A stretch of 51,508 nt of DNA, taken from NCBI GenBank assembly GCA_018433245.1, contig JAHDRN010000025.1:1-51508 (forward strand). The letters are read 5' to 3'. The notes below the pieces were generated by a model. That model was not told the DNA's origin, ran no database searches, and was given only the letters and a program-made list of their open reading frames with translations. Each line of letters starts with the position of its first letter. Position 1 is the stretch's first letter. A program made the position numbers and the translations under genes. This document shows, one piece after another, positions 32,809 through 41,300 of this stretch. The stretch is from Candidatus Proruminimicrobium quisquiliarum (lineage in GTDB: Bacteria > Elusimicrobiota > Endomicrobiia > Endomicrobiales > Endomicrobiaceae).

Positions 32809-34365
32809 TTAAAATCTTCCGCCGAACGCAAAAGACACTTCCGCGTTTGACGGTATGCTTTGTCCGTCAAGAGTAGTCGTTTGCGAACTTACGGCTCCGG
32901 CAAAATCCAGGAAAATACATCCGGTAAGTATTCCGAATCCTCCCGTATATGTCCACGAGCCGTTGTCGGCGATATTTTTGTTAAGACCTGCGCGCAGGGG
33001 AATATTAAAGTGTTTTTTATTAAGTATATTATATTCAATACCGAATGCAAGCTGCTGAGAATCAAATCCTTCAACCATAGTTTTATTTTTAACGATATCC
33101 AAATCGCATGCGAATATGAGATTTTTTAACGGAGTTAAAGCCATGCCCGCGCGTATTTGCCTGTCCAAAGAATAGGAATCATTTTTCCACATCAGATAAT
33201 CGGGAGCGTCCAGAGGTTTTTGAGGCCTGTTGAAAGACGGATTGTTTATGTTTTTTATGACAAGCGCAAATTTCGGCTGAAACATTATATTTTTTTCAAA
33301 AAATCTTGAAAAATCAAAAGTTGTTCCCAAGTCAACGGACAGCTGAGTGGTAGTTCGTCTTGTTTTAAGGGCCTCGTCAATCGCGTTTCCGATGTTTTCA
33401 TTATCTTTTAATATCATTATTGAAGTCTGCGCCATTTGTCCCTGAATAATATTTAAATTTGCGCCTACCAGTATTCCTTTGTAAACTTCTTCTCCGTATC
33501 CTACGGAACATTCCGCAAAAACTCCGGCATCCACAAGAACCTGCGTTTCATTTTTATCATAGGTTTCTGATTCGCTTCCAAAGGCATTGATAAGATCTGC
33601 CGCATTTGGCAACTTGGCAACAATAATATCTGTCATTTTAGAGATAGCATTTTCAGTGGCGCCTACATCTAAAGCCATGTTAATCAGAGCAGCGGCCATT
33701 TGTTCGGAAGTTGTAGTGCCAGACAATCCTAACAGTGTTGTAAGCGCAGACTGAATGCCGGCATTATCTATAGCCGCTGATATATCATCCGCATATTGTT
33801 CATATCCTGAACGCACATCAAAATCATCAAGAGGCAATCCGCTTGAATCAGGTGACCCGATACCTATGTTTGATGTATCAACAAAAGGAGTTATTCCTGA
33901 TGTTCCGAATGTTCTAAAAGAAAAAGAGAGTTTTTTAAATCTGGAGAAAATTCCGGCGTTTAAATCAATAAGAGCGCCGGTTTTTGATTTTTGTAATTCG
34001 GCTATTAAAGCAAATCCCTCAAAAATAGCGGCCACATCCTGAGCTGTGGCTTTTAAGTTATTATCTATTTTTTCAGCCAGTTGGTTGTATTTGTCAGCCA
34101 TTTGCGTAAGTTTGTCAATTAAGGACAATGTTTTTCCGGTTGTTTCAATTTCAGCGCCGAGTAAAAGAGCTATTTCATTATTATTCTTGTCGCTTATTAT
34201 CGCAAGATTTGCAGGATTCCAGTATTGTGTGTCGGCGCCGTTAGCGACCGCGACTCCGGCTCCCCCCATGGCAACCGCCCGCGCGCCTACATTCTGCCAT
34301 TTATCGGCGTAACCTGCCGGAACAAAAAATATGATTGCAAAAAACATCAGAATACTTTTTTTCAT
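32809..34365 (-). CDS. Outer-membrane beta-barrel protein, TraF/FadL-like
   Basis: GGAGG lies 4 bases before ATG 34365, so this start is preferred over TTG 34380; the product has 518 residues. A signal peptide ends near PAGYA. WQNVGARAVAMGGAGVAVANGADTQYWNPANLA is the hallmark of the FadL/PorV-like and TraF_2 outer-membrane families. A helix-rich insertion (about 80-300) is followed by alternating beta strands, and the protein ends in Phe, as barrel proteins do. Role in transport or secretion is unknown. Convergent with the U32 gene (10-bp gap). Confidence 0.78.
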   Translation of the reverse strand: MKKSILMFFAIIFFVPAGYADKWQNVGARAVAMGGAGVAVANGADTQYWNPANLAIISDKNNNEIALLLGAEIETTGKTLSLIDKLTQMADKYNQLAEKIDNNLKATAQDVAAIFEGFALIAELQKSKTGALIDLNAGIFSRFKKLSFSFRTFGTSGITPFVDTSNIGIGSPDSSGLPLDDFDVRSGYEQYADDISAAIDNAGIQSALTTLLGLSGTTTSEQMAAALINMALDVGATENAISKMTDIIVAKLPNAADLINAFGSESETYDKNETQVLVDAGVFAECSVGYGEEVYKGILVGANLNIIQGQMAQTSIMILKDNENIGNAIDEALKTRRTTTQLSVDLGTTFDFSRFFEKNIMFQPKFALVIKNINNPSFNRPQKPLDAPDYLMWKNDSYSLDRQIRAGMALTPLKNLIFACDLDIVKNKTMVEGFDSQQLAFGIEYNILNKKHFNIPLRAGLNKNIADNGSWTYTGGFGILTGCIFLDFAGAVSSQTTTLDGQSIPSNAEVSFAFGGRF

Positions 34366-34385
34366 ACGGCCTCCGTACAATAAAA

Positions 34386-34799
34386 TTATTTTAACTTTTT
34401 CTTATATTTTATAATTTTTACTTTTAATTTTTTAGGATTTGAAGTGACGTTTGAATTTTCATCAAATTCAAGAATCATCTCATAGTTTTTTAATTCATTT
34501 ACTCCGAATATGCTTATTGCATTTTTATTGTTTTTTAATTTATAAACCGAAAAAGACGGAAAAAACAGATTGTTTCTGCTGTCTATCATTAATTCATCGT
34601 CAAACGACGTTCTGTCAATGTATTTAAATTTGTTGTTATGAGAATAATAATTTATTTCGGCGTTTAAAATTGTGCTGCAAAGAATGCGGCCGGTTGTAAA
34701 TTTTACGTTTAAAACTCCGCTTTTGTAGGCGTACAGAAGTACAAAAAAAGATATAACACAGAGCATGAAGACGATAATATAATTTTTCACAAAAAACAA
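34386..34799 (-). CDS. Small anchored protein, pilin-like C-terminal part
   Basis: This 137-residue protein starts at TTG 34799, with AAGGAAGG seven bases upstream; the GTG three codons later is too far from it. It has one N-terminal membrane segment (residues 8-24). The pattern GRILCSTILNAEINYYSHNNKFKYI followed by SRNNLFFPSFSVYKL resembles the variable part of type IV pilin-like proteins. However, there is no Gly/Phe-Thr-Leu-Ile-Glu prepilin cleavage motif, so a true pilin is unlikely. A basic tail closes it. Function unknown; probably cotranscribed with the downstream barrel protein gene. Confidence 0.65.
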   Translation of the reverse strand: MFFVKNYIIVFMLCVISFFVLLYAYKSGVLNVKFTTGRILCSTILNAEINYYSHNNKFKYIDRTSFDDELMIDSRNNLFFPSFSVYKLKNNKNAISIFGVNELKNYEMILEFDENSNVTSNPKKLKVKIIKYKKKLK

Positions 34800-34845
34800 G
34801 ATAGCGCCTTCCTTTGAGATAATATAAAAACTTCCTTAAAAATAG

Positions 34846-34851
34846 TATAAT
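34846..34851 (+). promoter_or_regulatory. -10 box of thiL, short or no leader
   Basis: A perfect TATAAT ends eight bases before ATG 34860 and no ribosome site lies between. Transcription should start within a few bases of the ATG. No convincing -35 is seen. Confidence 0.5.
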
Positions 34852-34859
34852 CTTTGCGT

Positions 34860-35867
34860 ATGGCTATTTCAAGTAAAAAATCATTATCTTTTTTAGGCGA
34901 ATTCGGATTGATTGAGCATATAAAAAACAATAATACAAAAGCGGGTCCGGCGCATAATGTAGTTTTGGACATAGGCGACGATTGTTTTGTATTTTCTTCT
35001 TTGAAAAATTCAAAATATGCCGTAACCGCCGATATTTTAATAGAAGATACGCATTTTAAAACAAAATGGGCGACTCCGGAACAAATAGCGAAAAAAGCAG
35101 TTGAGGTTAACGTAAGCGATATCGTTTCAATGTGCGGAGCCAAACCGTTATATTTATTTATATCAATCGGAATTCCGAAGAATACGGAATTATCATATGC
35201 CAAACGGTTATTTGCGGCGATTAAAAAAAATTGCGATAAATACGGCATTCACATTTCCGGAGGAGATACCGTCAGTTCCGAGAAACTTACAATTTCAGTT
35301 ACGATAATAGGAATAAAAGCCGGTAAACTTATAACACGTTCCGGAGCCGAGACCGGAGATATTGTATGCGTAAGCGGCAATTTTGGCGATTCCGGAGCAG
35401 GATTTGATATCTTAAATTCAGACAAAAAAAACTTAACCTGTTATGAAAAAAAACTTGTTAAAAAACACCTGGAACCGGAAGCAAGATTTGATATCGCAAA
35501 AATTCTTTGCGGAAATAATATTAAAATAACTTCAATGACCGATTCTTCCGACGGATTATTTAAGTCAGTTGAGCTTCTTACGGCAGATTATAATAAAGGA
35601 GCCGTCGTATATCTTGATAAAATCCCGGTTTCCGACGAGCTTGTTAAATTTGCAAAAAACGATAAAAATAAAATATACCGTTATGCCTTAAACGGAGCGG
35701 AAGAATTTGAATTGGTTTTTACGATAGCGCCTAAAGATAAAATAAAATTACAAAAACTGATTCCGGAAATTTCATATATAGGTTATGTAAACAAATCAAA
35801 AGGAATTAAGTATTTTTACAATAATAACGAAACGGCAATAAAATACAATGGCTACAAACATTTTTGA
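34860..35867 (+). CDS. thiL: Thiamine-monophosphate kinase
   Basis: This 335-residue protein has the ThiL pattern: VVLDIGDDCFVF, VTADILIEDTHF, KKAVEVNVSDIVSMCGAKPLYLFISIGIP, ISGGDTVSSEKLTISVTIIG and ITSMTDSSDGLFKS. It phosphorylates thiamine monophosphate to the cofactor thiamine diphosphate. ATG 34860 is preferred to the in-frame TTG two codons upstream because the -10 box is so close. It overlaps tsaE by 20 bp. Confidence 0.93.
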   Translation: MAISSKKSLSFLGEFGLIEHIKNNNTKAGPAHNVVLDIGDDCFVFSSLKNSKYAVTADILIEDTHFKTKWATPEQIAKKAVEVNVSDIVSMCGAKPLYLFISIGIPKNTELSYAKRLFAAIKKNCDKYGIHISGGDTVSSEKLTISVTIIGIKAGKLITRSGAETGDIVCVSGNFGDSGAGFDILNSDKKNLTCYEKKLVKKHLEPEARFDIAKILCGNNIKITSMTDSSDGLFKSVELLTADYNKGAVVYLDKIPVSDELVKFAKNDKNKIYRYALNGAEEFELVFTIAPKDKIKLQKLIPEISYIGYVNKSKGIKYFYNNNETAIKYNGYKHF

Positions 35868-36285
35868 AAATAAAAAATTTCTTACTGACAGCGCGGAACA
35901 AACGAAAAAACTGGGCAAAGATTTTGCGTCCGTGTTAAAAAAAGGAGACGTTGTTTTTTTTAACGGTGATCTCGGAGCCGGCAAGACGACTTTTATTCAG
36001 GGCATAATGTCAAAATTCGGAATAAAAAAATTCGTAAGAAGCGCAAGTTTTATGCTTGTAAGCGAATTTGCCGCAAAAGACATAAGTCTGTATCATATTG
36101 ATTTATACAGGCTCGGAAAGACTGATGTTTACGATTTGGGGCTTGATGAATATTTGTTCGGAAAAGGAATAGCGCTTGTTGAATGGAGCGAAAGACTTAC
36201 CGGATGCAAAGATCAAAAAAGATGGGAAATAGATATAGAATATAAAGATGAAAACAAAAGAAACATTATAATAAAGAGGATATAA
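35848..36285 (+). CDS. tsaE: tRNA threonylcarbamoyladenosine complex ATPase TsaE
   Basis: This 145-residue P-loop protein has GDLGAGKTTF (residues 40-49), then ISLYHIDLYRLG and LVEWSERL, all TsaE signatures. It works with TsaB and TsaD to make t6A in tRNAs. Overlaps thiL by 20 bp; tsaB follows 1 bp later. Confidence 0.95.
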   Translation: MATNIFENKKFLTDSAEQTKKLGKDFASVLKKGDVVFFNGDLGAGKTTFIQGIMSKFGIKKFVRSASFMLVSEFAAKDISLYHIDLYRLGKTDVYDLGLDEYLFGKGIALVEWSERLTGCKDQKRWEIDIEYKDENKRNIIIKRI

Positions 36286-36286
36286 A

Positions 36287-36928
36287 GTGAAAATTTTAGC
36301 GGCTGAATCTTCGGGTTTGTCTTTAAGCGTTGCCGTAAGCGAAAACGGCAGAATTATATGCGAGTATTTTTTTAACGCCGGAATGATTCATTCCGAAACA
36401 TTGCTGCCCGTAATCAAAAATATATTAAAAGAAGCCGGGTGGAAGCTTGAAGATATCGATCAGTTTGCCGTTTCAAGCGGGCCGGGAAGTTTTACCGGAA
36501 TAAGAGTCGCTATGACAACAGTTAAAACATTGGCGCAAAGTCTAAATAAACCGGCGGTTTCCGTTGACTGTCTTTCAATACTTGAAGAGAGTATAAAACT
36601 TCCGAAAATAAAGATAGTAGCCGCGATAGACGCTTTAAGAAACGAAGTTTTCGTAAAACAAAATAAAGAAATTATAATAATGCCGGTTGCAAAATTTGCG
36701 GAGAGAAACAAAAAACATAAAAATAACATAATCGTAATAGGCAGTGCCGTTAACGCTTATAAAACCGTACTGTCAAAAAATCTCGGCAATTTTGCCGTTA
36801 GTATTCCTGAAAAATTTAATTTTCCTCAGGCTTCGGTTCTTGCCCTTATGGCTGAAAAAATAAAAGGCAAATCATTTGAAAAAATAGAACCTTTGTACGT
36901 AAGAAAATCCTGGGCCGAAGAAAAATAA
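36287..36928 (+). CDS. tsaB: tRNA threonylcarbamoyladenosine complex subunit TsaB
   Basis: This 213-residue protein starts at GTG 36287 after AGAGG. It has ILAAESSGLSLSVAV, GMIHSETLLPVIKNIL and AVSSGPGSFTGIRVAMTTVKTLAQ, the TsaB (YeaZ) signatures. It is an inactive ASKHA-fold paralogue that scaffolds TsaD. The C-terminal part (LPKIK... to YVRKSW) is normal. Confidence 0.95.
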   Translation: MKILAAESSGLSLSVAVSENGRIICEYFFNAGMIHSETLLPVIKNILKEAGWKLEDIDQFAVSSGPGSFTGIRVAMTTVKTLAQSLNKPAVSVDCLSILEESIKLPKIKIVAAIDALRNEVFVKQNKEIIIMPVAKFAERNKKHKNNIIVIGSAVNAYKTVLSKNLGNFAVSIPEKFNFPQASVLALMAEKIKGKSFEKIEPLYVRKSWAEEK

Positions 36929-36933
36929 TATAA

Positions 36934-37485
36934 TTATTTATTTAACAGGTATATTATCTTTGAAGCGTTTTCAATTACCGAAATATACATGCATGCTTCC
37001 TCAAGCGTTTGTCCTGCGGCAAAAATTCCGTGGCCTTTTACGACAACGGCTTTATGTTTTGATATCAGCTTCGGTATTTTTTCGGCGACTTCATCGGAAC
37101 ATACCGTTTGAGCGCAGGAAAGCACCGGAATTTCTCCGAGATAAAGCTGTCCTTCGGAATCAACCGGTTTAATGGAATTGTTTTTAAAAGAAAGTATAGT
37201 GGCGTAAAGCGCGTGAGCATGCGCGACGGCTTTAATGCCGGGATTGTTCAAATATATGGCTCTGTGCACTTTTGCTTCAACTGAGGCGAGTTTATCTTTT
37301 TTTGAATCTTTAAGGTTTATTGAAACTATGTCCTTTTCAGTCATATATCCGGTCATAACGCCGTGTTTTTTTATAAATATTTCTTTATTTTTCAGTATGC
37401 TCAAATTTCCGGAATGAGAATGATTTAATCCCTGTTCACATAATATTTTTCCGAATTTTAATATCTCTTTTTTTTCTTTTGACAT
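36934..37485 (-). CDS. Class II aldolase/adducin-family protein
   Basis: Using ATG 37485, preceded by GGAG at 8 bases, gives 183 residues; an upstream in-frame ATG would overrun the next gene's spacing without a ribosome site. SHSGNLSILKN, the likely metal ligands HAHALYATIL and KGHGIFAAG, and the acid in SVEAKVHRAIY match the fuculose-phosphate aldolase/adducin fold. The enzyme would cleave or epimerise a sugar phosphate or a methylthioribulose-like substrate; which one cannot be told. Confidence 0.85.
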   Translation of the reverse strand: MSKEKKEILKFGKILCEQGLNHSHSGNLSILKNKEIFIKKHGVMTGYMTEKDIVSINLKDSKKDKLASVEAKVHRAIYLNNPGIKAVAHAHALYATILSFKNNSIKPVDSEGQLYLGEIPVLSCAQTVCSDEVAEKIPKLISKHKAVVVKGHGIFAAGQTLEEACMYISVIENASKIIYLLNK

Positions 37486-37504
37486 TATGGATTCTCCGTT
37501 AAGT

Positions 37505-38338
37505 TTAATATGTTTTTGATTTATCAAGTATATATACGATAACTTCTCTGTGCATCCATGATTTTTCTTCCGCCGCATTATTGACGCCTAAATCAATTCT
37601 GTTGCCTATAATCGCCGAACCGGTGTCTCCGGCATAGCCGTATCCGTATCCGGATATGTAAAGTCTTGTTCTCAAAGGAATGACTTTCGGATCAACGGCT
37701 ACGATTCCGCGCTGCATTTTTTGTCCTAAAAAAGTAATTGTGCCGTCTCGCCATGCCAAAGGATCGCCGGGATAATATGCGGTCGCTATCATTTTCATTC
37801 TTTTTGCCTTTGACAAATCAAAAGTTTTTTCAATATTGCCGCGTTTATCAAGCAAAAGCAGTCTGTAAAAAGTTTTTGAAACGGTATTTTCTTTGTTGTA
37901 TACGACGCTTTTTAATACGTTGTCGTGGTATGTGTTAACTGATTCCCGTTTTGTGGTTTTTACTACGCCTTTTTGTAATTCCACTTTTCTTAAGTTTGTA
38001 GCGTATGTTTTGCGCCAAATAGGTCTGAAAGCCGTTTCGGTTTTTTCTTTGCCTTTTGTTATTTTTACTCTTGTGATTTTTATTTTTGAATCGGCTTTTA
38101 CGGGCTGCGAAAGGTCGGCCGAAATCAGATCGTCGGGATTTAAACGGATATTGTTTTCTTTTAAAATTTCGGACAATAATTTGTTTTTTTCGTATTTTAT
38201 GGGGATTATTTTATTGTCGGTTAAAATAAAAGCTTTCTGCGATAATATATTATTCACGTTAAAAAAAAGAGCTACGAAAAATATTATGACCGGAATATAT
38301 AAAAATCTTGTGATATTTTTTATTTCAATTTTCTTCAT
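37505..38338 (-). CDS. Anchored cell-wall protein with DUF348-like and 3D domains
   Basis: ATG 38338 (product 277 residues) begins with a basic end and a membrane segment (residues 10-27), so an upstream start inside the neighbour is not needed. The N-terminal part (LTDNKIIPIKYEKNKLLSEILKENNI) resembles DUF348. The C-terminal 3D domain shows MIATAYYPGDP, GIVAVDPKVIPLRTRLYISGYG, AGDTGSAIIGNRIDLGV: three conserved Asp of the RpfB/MltA-like fold. It probably cuts or binds peptidoglycan. Overlaps the radical SAM gene by 14 bp. Confidence 0.83.
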   Translation of the reverse strand: MKKIEIKNITRFLYIPVIIFFVALFFNVNNILSQKAFILTDNKIIPIKYEKNKLLSEILKENNIRLNPDDLISADLSQPVKADSKIKITRVKITKGKEKTETAFRPIWRKTYATNLRKVELQKGVVKTTKRESVNTYHDNVLKSVVYNKENTVSKTFYRLLLLDKRGNIEKTFDLSKAKRMKMIATAYYPGDPLAWRDGTITFLGQKMQRGIVAVDPKVIPLRTRLYISGYGYGYAGDTGSAIIGNRIDLGVNNAAEEKSWMHREVIVYILDKSKTY

Positions 38339-38930
38339 ATTCGTCAAGATAAGGCCTTGATCTGAACGACACTCCGAGAGAATCGGCAATTTTTTTAATT
38401 TTTTCCGTATCAAGTCCGGGCAGTTCAACGGCCGTTACCGTTACCGAAGGTATGTATATCTTCGCCTGTTTTATGAAATCTATGACTTCATCAAAAGATT
38501 TTTCTTTAAACGCCGGATTATTTAATTTATTGTGTTCCTGGGGATTTGAACCGTTTAAACTTACCGATATAATATCAACCAGACCTTTAAGTTCCGGCAA
38601 AATGTTTCTGTTATGGTATTTATTTGCAAGCCCTGCCGTATTTATTCTTACTTTTGCGCCTTTTGACTTTATCCAGGCGGCGATAGTTTTAACTTCGTTA
38701 AGCCTGATAAGCGAATCGCCGTAACCGCAGAATATTATTTCATCATATTTTTTAGGATCGCCTATTGAAGCGATTACTTCCTGCGCCGTAGGTTCTTTTG
38801 AGAGGTTTAAAGAGTTTCCTCTGAATTTACCGGCCCATTTTTGTTTTATGCAGTAAGGGCATGACATCATGCAGCGGTTTGTTATGTTAAGATAAAGGCT
38901 GTTGCCGTATTTATAAGATAATGTATCCAT
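38325..38930 (-). CDS. TatD-linked radical SAM protein
   Basis: This 201-residue protein has LYLNITNRCMMSCPYC, with Cys20, Cys24 and Cys27 as the CxxxCxxC [4Fe-4S] site, and a partial TIM barrel (IIFCGYGDSLIRL; VRINTAGLANKY; DIISVSLNG). Small radical SAM proteins of this type are described next to tatD genes. It starts 2 bp after tatD. The reaction is unknown. Confidence 0.88.
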   Translation of the reverse strand: MDTLSYKYGNSLYLNITNRCMMSCPYCIKQKWAGKFRGNSLNLSKEPTAQEVIASIGDPKKYDEIIFCGYGDSLIRLNEVKTIAAWIKSKGAKVRINTAGLANKYHNRNILPELKGLVDIISVSLNGSNPQEHNKLNNPAFKEKSFDEVIDFIKQAKIYIPSVTVTAVELPGLDTEKIKKIADSLGVSFRSRPYLDEYEEN

Positions 38931-38932
38931 TT

Positions 38933-39697
38933 TTAATTTCCCATGTTAAACAGTTTTACCGTATTTGACGACGTTATTTTGCAAACTTCATCAAACGGCA
39001 TATTTTTGATTTCCGATATTTTTTTTGCTATTTCAACCACGTAAGCAGGCTCATTTCTTTGGCCTCTGTACGCCTGAGGTGCAAGATAGGGACAATCGGT
39101 TTCAACAAGAAGTTTTGATATATCCGTATTTGCAATAACTTCTTTCAGTTTGTCGGATTTAGGATACGTACACGGTCCGTCAATACCTATTAAAAAATCC
39201 AAATCCAAAACTCTTTTTGCGTCATCAAGATTTCCGGAAAAACAATGGATAACTCCCTTCGGCAATTCTTTGAGTTCGTCAAAAAATTTAAACAAATCGT
39301 CATAAGCCGAACGGCAGTGTATGCATACCGGTTTATTAATCCGCAGCGCGAGTTTCATTTGCTCAATAAAAACTTTTTTTTGCACGTTTCTTGGCGATAG
39401 ATCGTAGTGATAATCAAGACCGATTTCACCCACGGCGACGCAATTTTTGCCGCTTAGCAATGTTTCAAGTTTTGATTTTGTATTATCGTTAAATTTAACC
39501 GCGTCGTGAGGATGTATCCCGAACATTGAAAATATACCGGGATTTTTTGAAAATTCCGATACTTTGTCCCATTCGTCAGGGTCGCAGCCTACTTCAATAA
39601 TATATTTAACGCCGTTTTCAAAAGCCCGTTTTACGGTTTCTTGTCTGTCAGCGTTAAATTTTCCATCGCTTATATGGGCATGTGAATCTATAAGCAT
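38933..39697 (-). CDS. tatD: TatD family metal-dependent hydrolase
   Basis: This 254-residue TIM-barrel hydrolase has the metal motifs LIDSHAHISD (His6, His8), VGEIGLDYH, VCIHCRSA, GVIHCFSGN and LVETDCPYL. TatD proteins are 3'-5' DNases/RNases involved in nucleic acid repair or turnover. It follows metG by 8 bp, a common order, and precedes the linked radical SAM gene by 2 bp. Confidence 0.95.
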   Translation of the reverse strand: MLIDSHAHISDGKFNADRQETVKRAFENGVKYIIEVGCDPDEWDKVSEFSKNPGIFSMFGIHPHDAVKFNDNTKSKLETLLSGKNCVAVGEIGLDYHYDLSPRNVQKKVFIEQMKLALRINKPVCIHCRSAYDDLFKFFDELKELPKGVIHCFSGNLDDAKRVLDLDFLIGIDGPCTYPKSDKLKEVIANTDISKLLVETDCPYLAPQAYRGQRNEPAYVVEIAKKISEIKNMPFDEVCKITSSNTVKLFNMGN

Positions 39698-39705
39698 ATT
39701 TTCCT

Positions 39706-41262
39706 TTACTTCTTATCCGTTTCAATTCTGGGAAACATTATTCCAAAATTTCCGATTTTATTGCCTCTTGGGCAAAAACCGTTTTCCGGTATTATTTTAT
39801 CGGCGAAATATTTTTTTGAAACGGTTTCAAAATCGCCGTCGGCCCCCGCCAGTGTCCATATTTTTTTTGAAAGGGCCGGCATAAAAGGAGCAATATACAT
39901 GGCGATAAGCGCAGTTGACTGGAAATATGAAAACAGGCATTGGGCAAGTTTTACGGTATCTGTTTTTGCAAGTTTCCACGGAGCATCGTTTTCTATCTGC
40001 TGGTTTATTAAAGTAATGGCCTGCTGAAATATTTCGGCGGCTTTATGAAACTGCATTGATTCTATCGCCTGTCCGTATCCGTTTTCAAGAATTGCAGCCA
40101 CTTTTTTCGTAAGAATGTCGTCAAAATTTTGGCAATCCGGAATTTTGCCTTCAAAATATTTTTCGGTCATTTTGTTTGTTCTTGAAATTAAATTTCCTAG
40201 ATTGTTTGCCAAATCAATGTTATATTTATGGCTTAAAGCCTGCATGCTTATATCGCCGTCCGGGCCGAAAGGAATTAAAGATACCGCAAGGTATCTGCTT
40301 GCGTCTGTTCCGAATTTGTCAACGAGTTCTTTGGGAGTTATTATGTTTCCTATTGTTTTTGACATTTTTTCGCCGTTTATCGTAAAAAATCCATGGGAAT
40401 AAACGCTTTTATGAACGGGAATGCCTGCGCCCATCAGAATAGCGGGCCATATTACGCTGTGAAACCACAAAATATCTTTAGCCATTAAATGTATTTCTGC
40501 CGGCCAGTATTTTTCAAAAGTATTAGTATCATCGCTGTACCCTATCGCCGAAATATAATTTATAAGGGCGTCAACCCATACATAAACAGTCTGAGTTGCG
40601 TCAAACGGCAGAGGAATTCCCCATTGGAGATTTGCTCTGGAAATGCTGATGTCTTCAAGCCCGAGTCTTAACTTGCCGAGTATCTCGTTTCTTCTTGCCT
40701 CGGGCAGCACTTCAAGATGCTGCGGATGTTTTGGATCTTCTATCATTGATATCAATTTTTCCGTAAAATCCGACAATTTAAAAAAGTAATTTTCTTCGCT
40801 CTGTATAACCGGCGGTTTTTTATGGTCGGGACAGCATCCGTTTTCGTCAAGATCTTTTTCGGCGAGAAATTTTTCGCAGTGAACGCAGTATAATCCTTCA
40901 TATTGTTTTTTGTAGATAAGCTGTTTGTCAAAAAGTTTCTGGGTTATAAGCTGTACGGTTTTTTCATGTTTTTGGTCGGTTGTTCTTATAAAACCGGAAT
41001 AATCTATATTCAAAAGAGCCCATGCGTCTTTAAAATATTGGCTTGTTTCATCGCATAATTCTTTGGGAGTTTTTCCTTTTGCCTGTGCGGATTGGACTAT
41101 TTTCGCCCCGTGTTCATCTGTTCCGGTAAGAAAAAAAACGTCAAATCCCTGCAGTTTTTTCCAACGAGCCGCTATATCGGCCGCTATAGTCGTATAGGCA
41201 TGGCCTATATGCGGTTTGTCGTTTACGTAATAAATAGGAGTAGTAATGTAATACTTTTTCAT
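39706..41262 (-). CDS. metG: Methionyl-tRNA synthetase
   Basis: This 518-residue class I synthetase shows TPIYYVNDKPHIGHAYTT (HIGH), FLTGTDEHGAKI, the zinc knuckle CVHCEKFLAEKDLDENGCCPDH and KMSKTIGN (residues 299-306). It lacks the C-terminal tRNA-binding EMAP extension of the long forms. AAGGGA precedes ATG 41262, and a good promoter lies just upstream. Confidence 0.97.
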   Translation of the reverse strand: MKKYYITTPIYYVNDKPHIGHAYTTIAADIAARWKKLQGFDVFFLTGTDEHGAKIVQSAQAKGKTPKELCDETSQYFKDAWALLNIDYSGFIRTTDQKHEKTVQLITQKLFDKQLIYKKQYEGLYCVHCEKFLAEKDLDENGCCPDHKKPPVIQSEENYFFKLSDFTEKLISMIEDPKHPQHLEVLPEARRNEILGKLRLGLEDISISRANLQWGIPLPFDATQTVYVWVDALINYISAIGYSDDTNTFEKYWPAEIHLMAKDILWFHSVIWPAILMGAGIPVHKSVYSHGFFTINGEKMSKTIGNIITPKELVDKFGTDASRYLAVSLIPFGPDGDISMQALSHKYNIDLANNLGNLISRTNKMTEKYFEGKIPDCQNFDDILTKKVAAILENGYGQAIESMQFHKAAEIFQQAITLINQQIENDAPWKLAKTDTVKLAQCLFSYFQSTALIAMYIAPFMPALSKKIWTLAGADGDFETVSKKYFADKIIPENGFCPRGNKIGNFGIMFPRIETDKK

Positions 41263-41286
41263 AAAAAGTCCCTTGATTTTTTTATC

Positions 41287-41295
41287 ATTATACCA
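41287..41295 (-). promoter_or_regulatory. Extended -10 promoter of metG operon
   Basis: On the - strand TGGTATAAT (41295-41287) is an exact extended -10, 24 bases before metG. It lies in the 38-bp gap after the methyltransferase gene, so the metG-tatD-radical SAM-3D run has its own start. No clear -35. Confidence 0.6.
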
Positions 41296-41300
41296 AAAAA

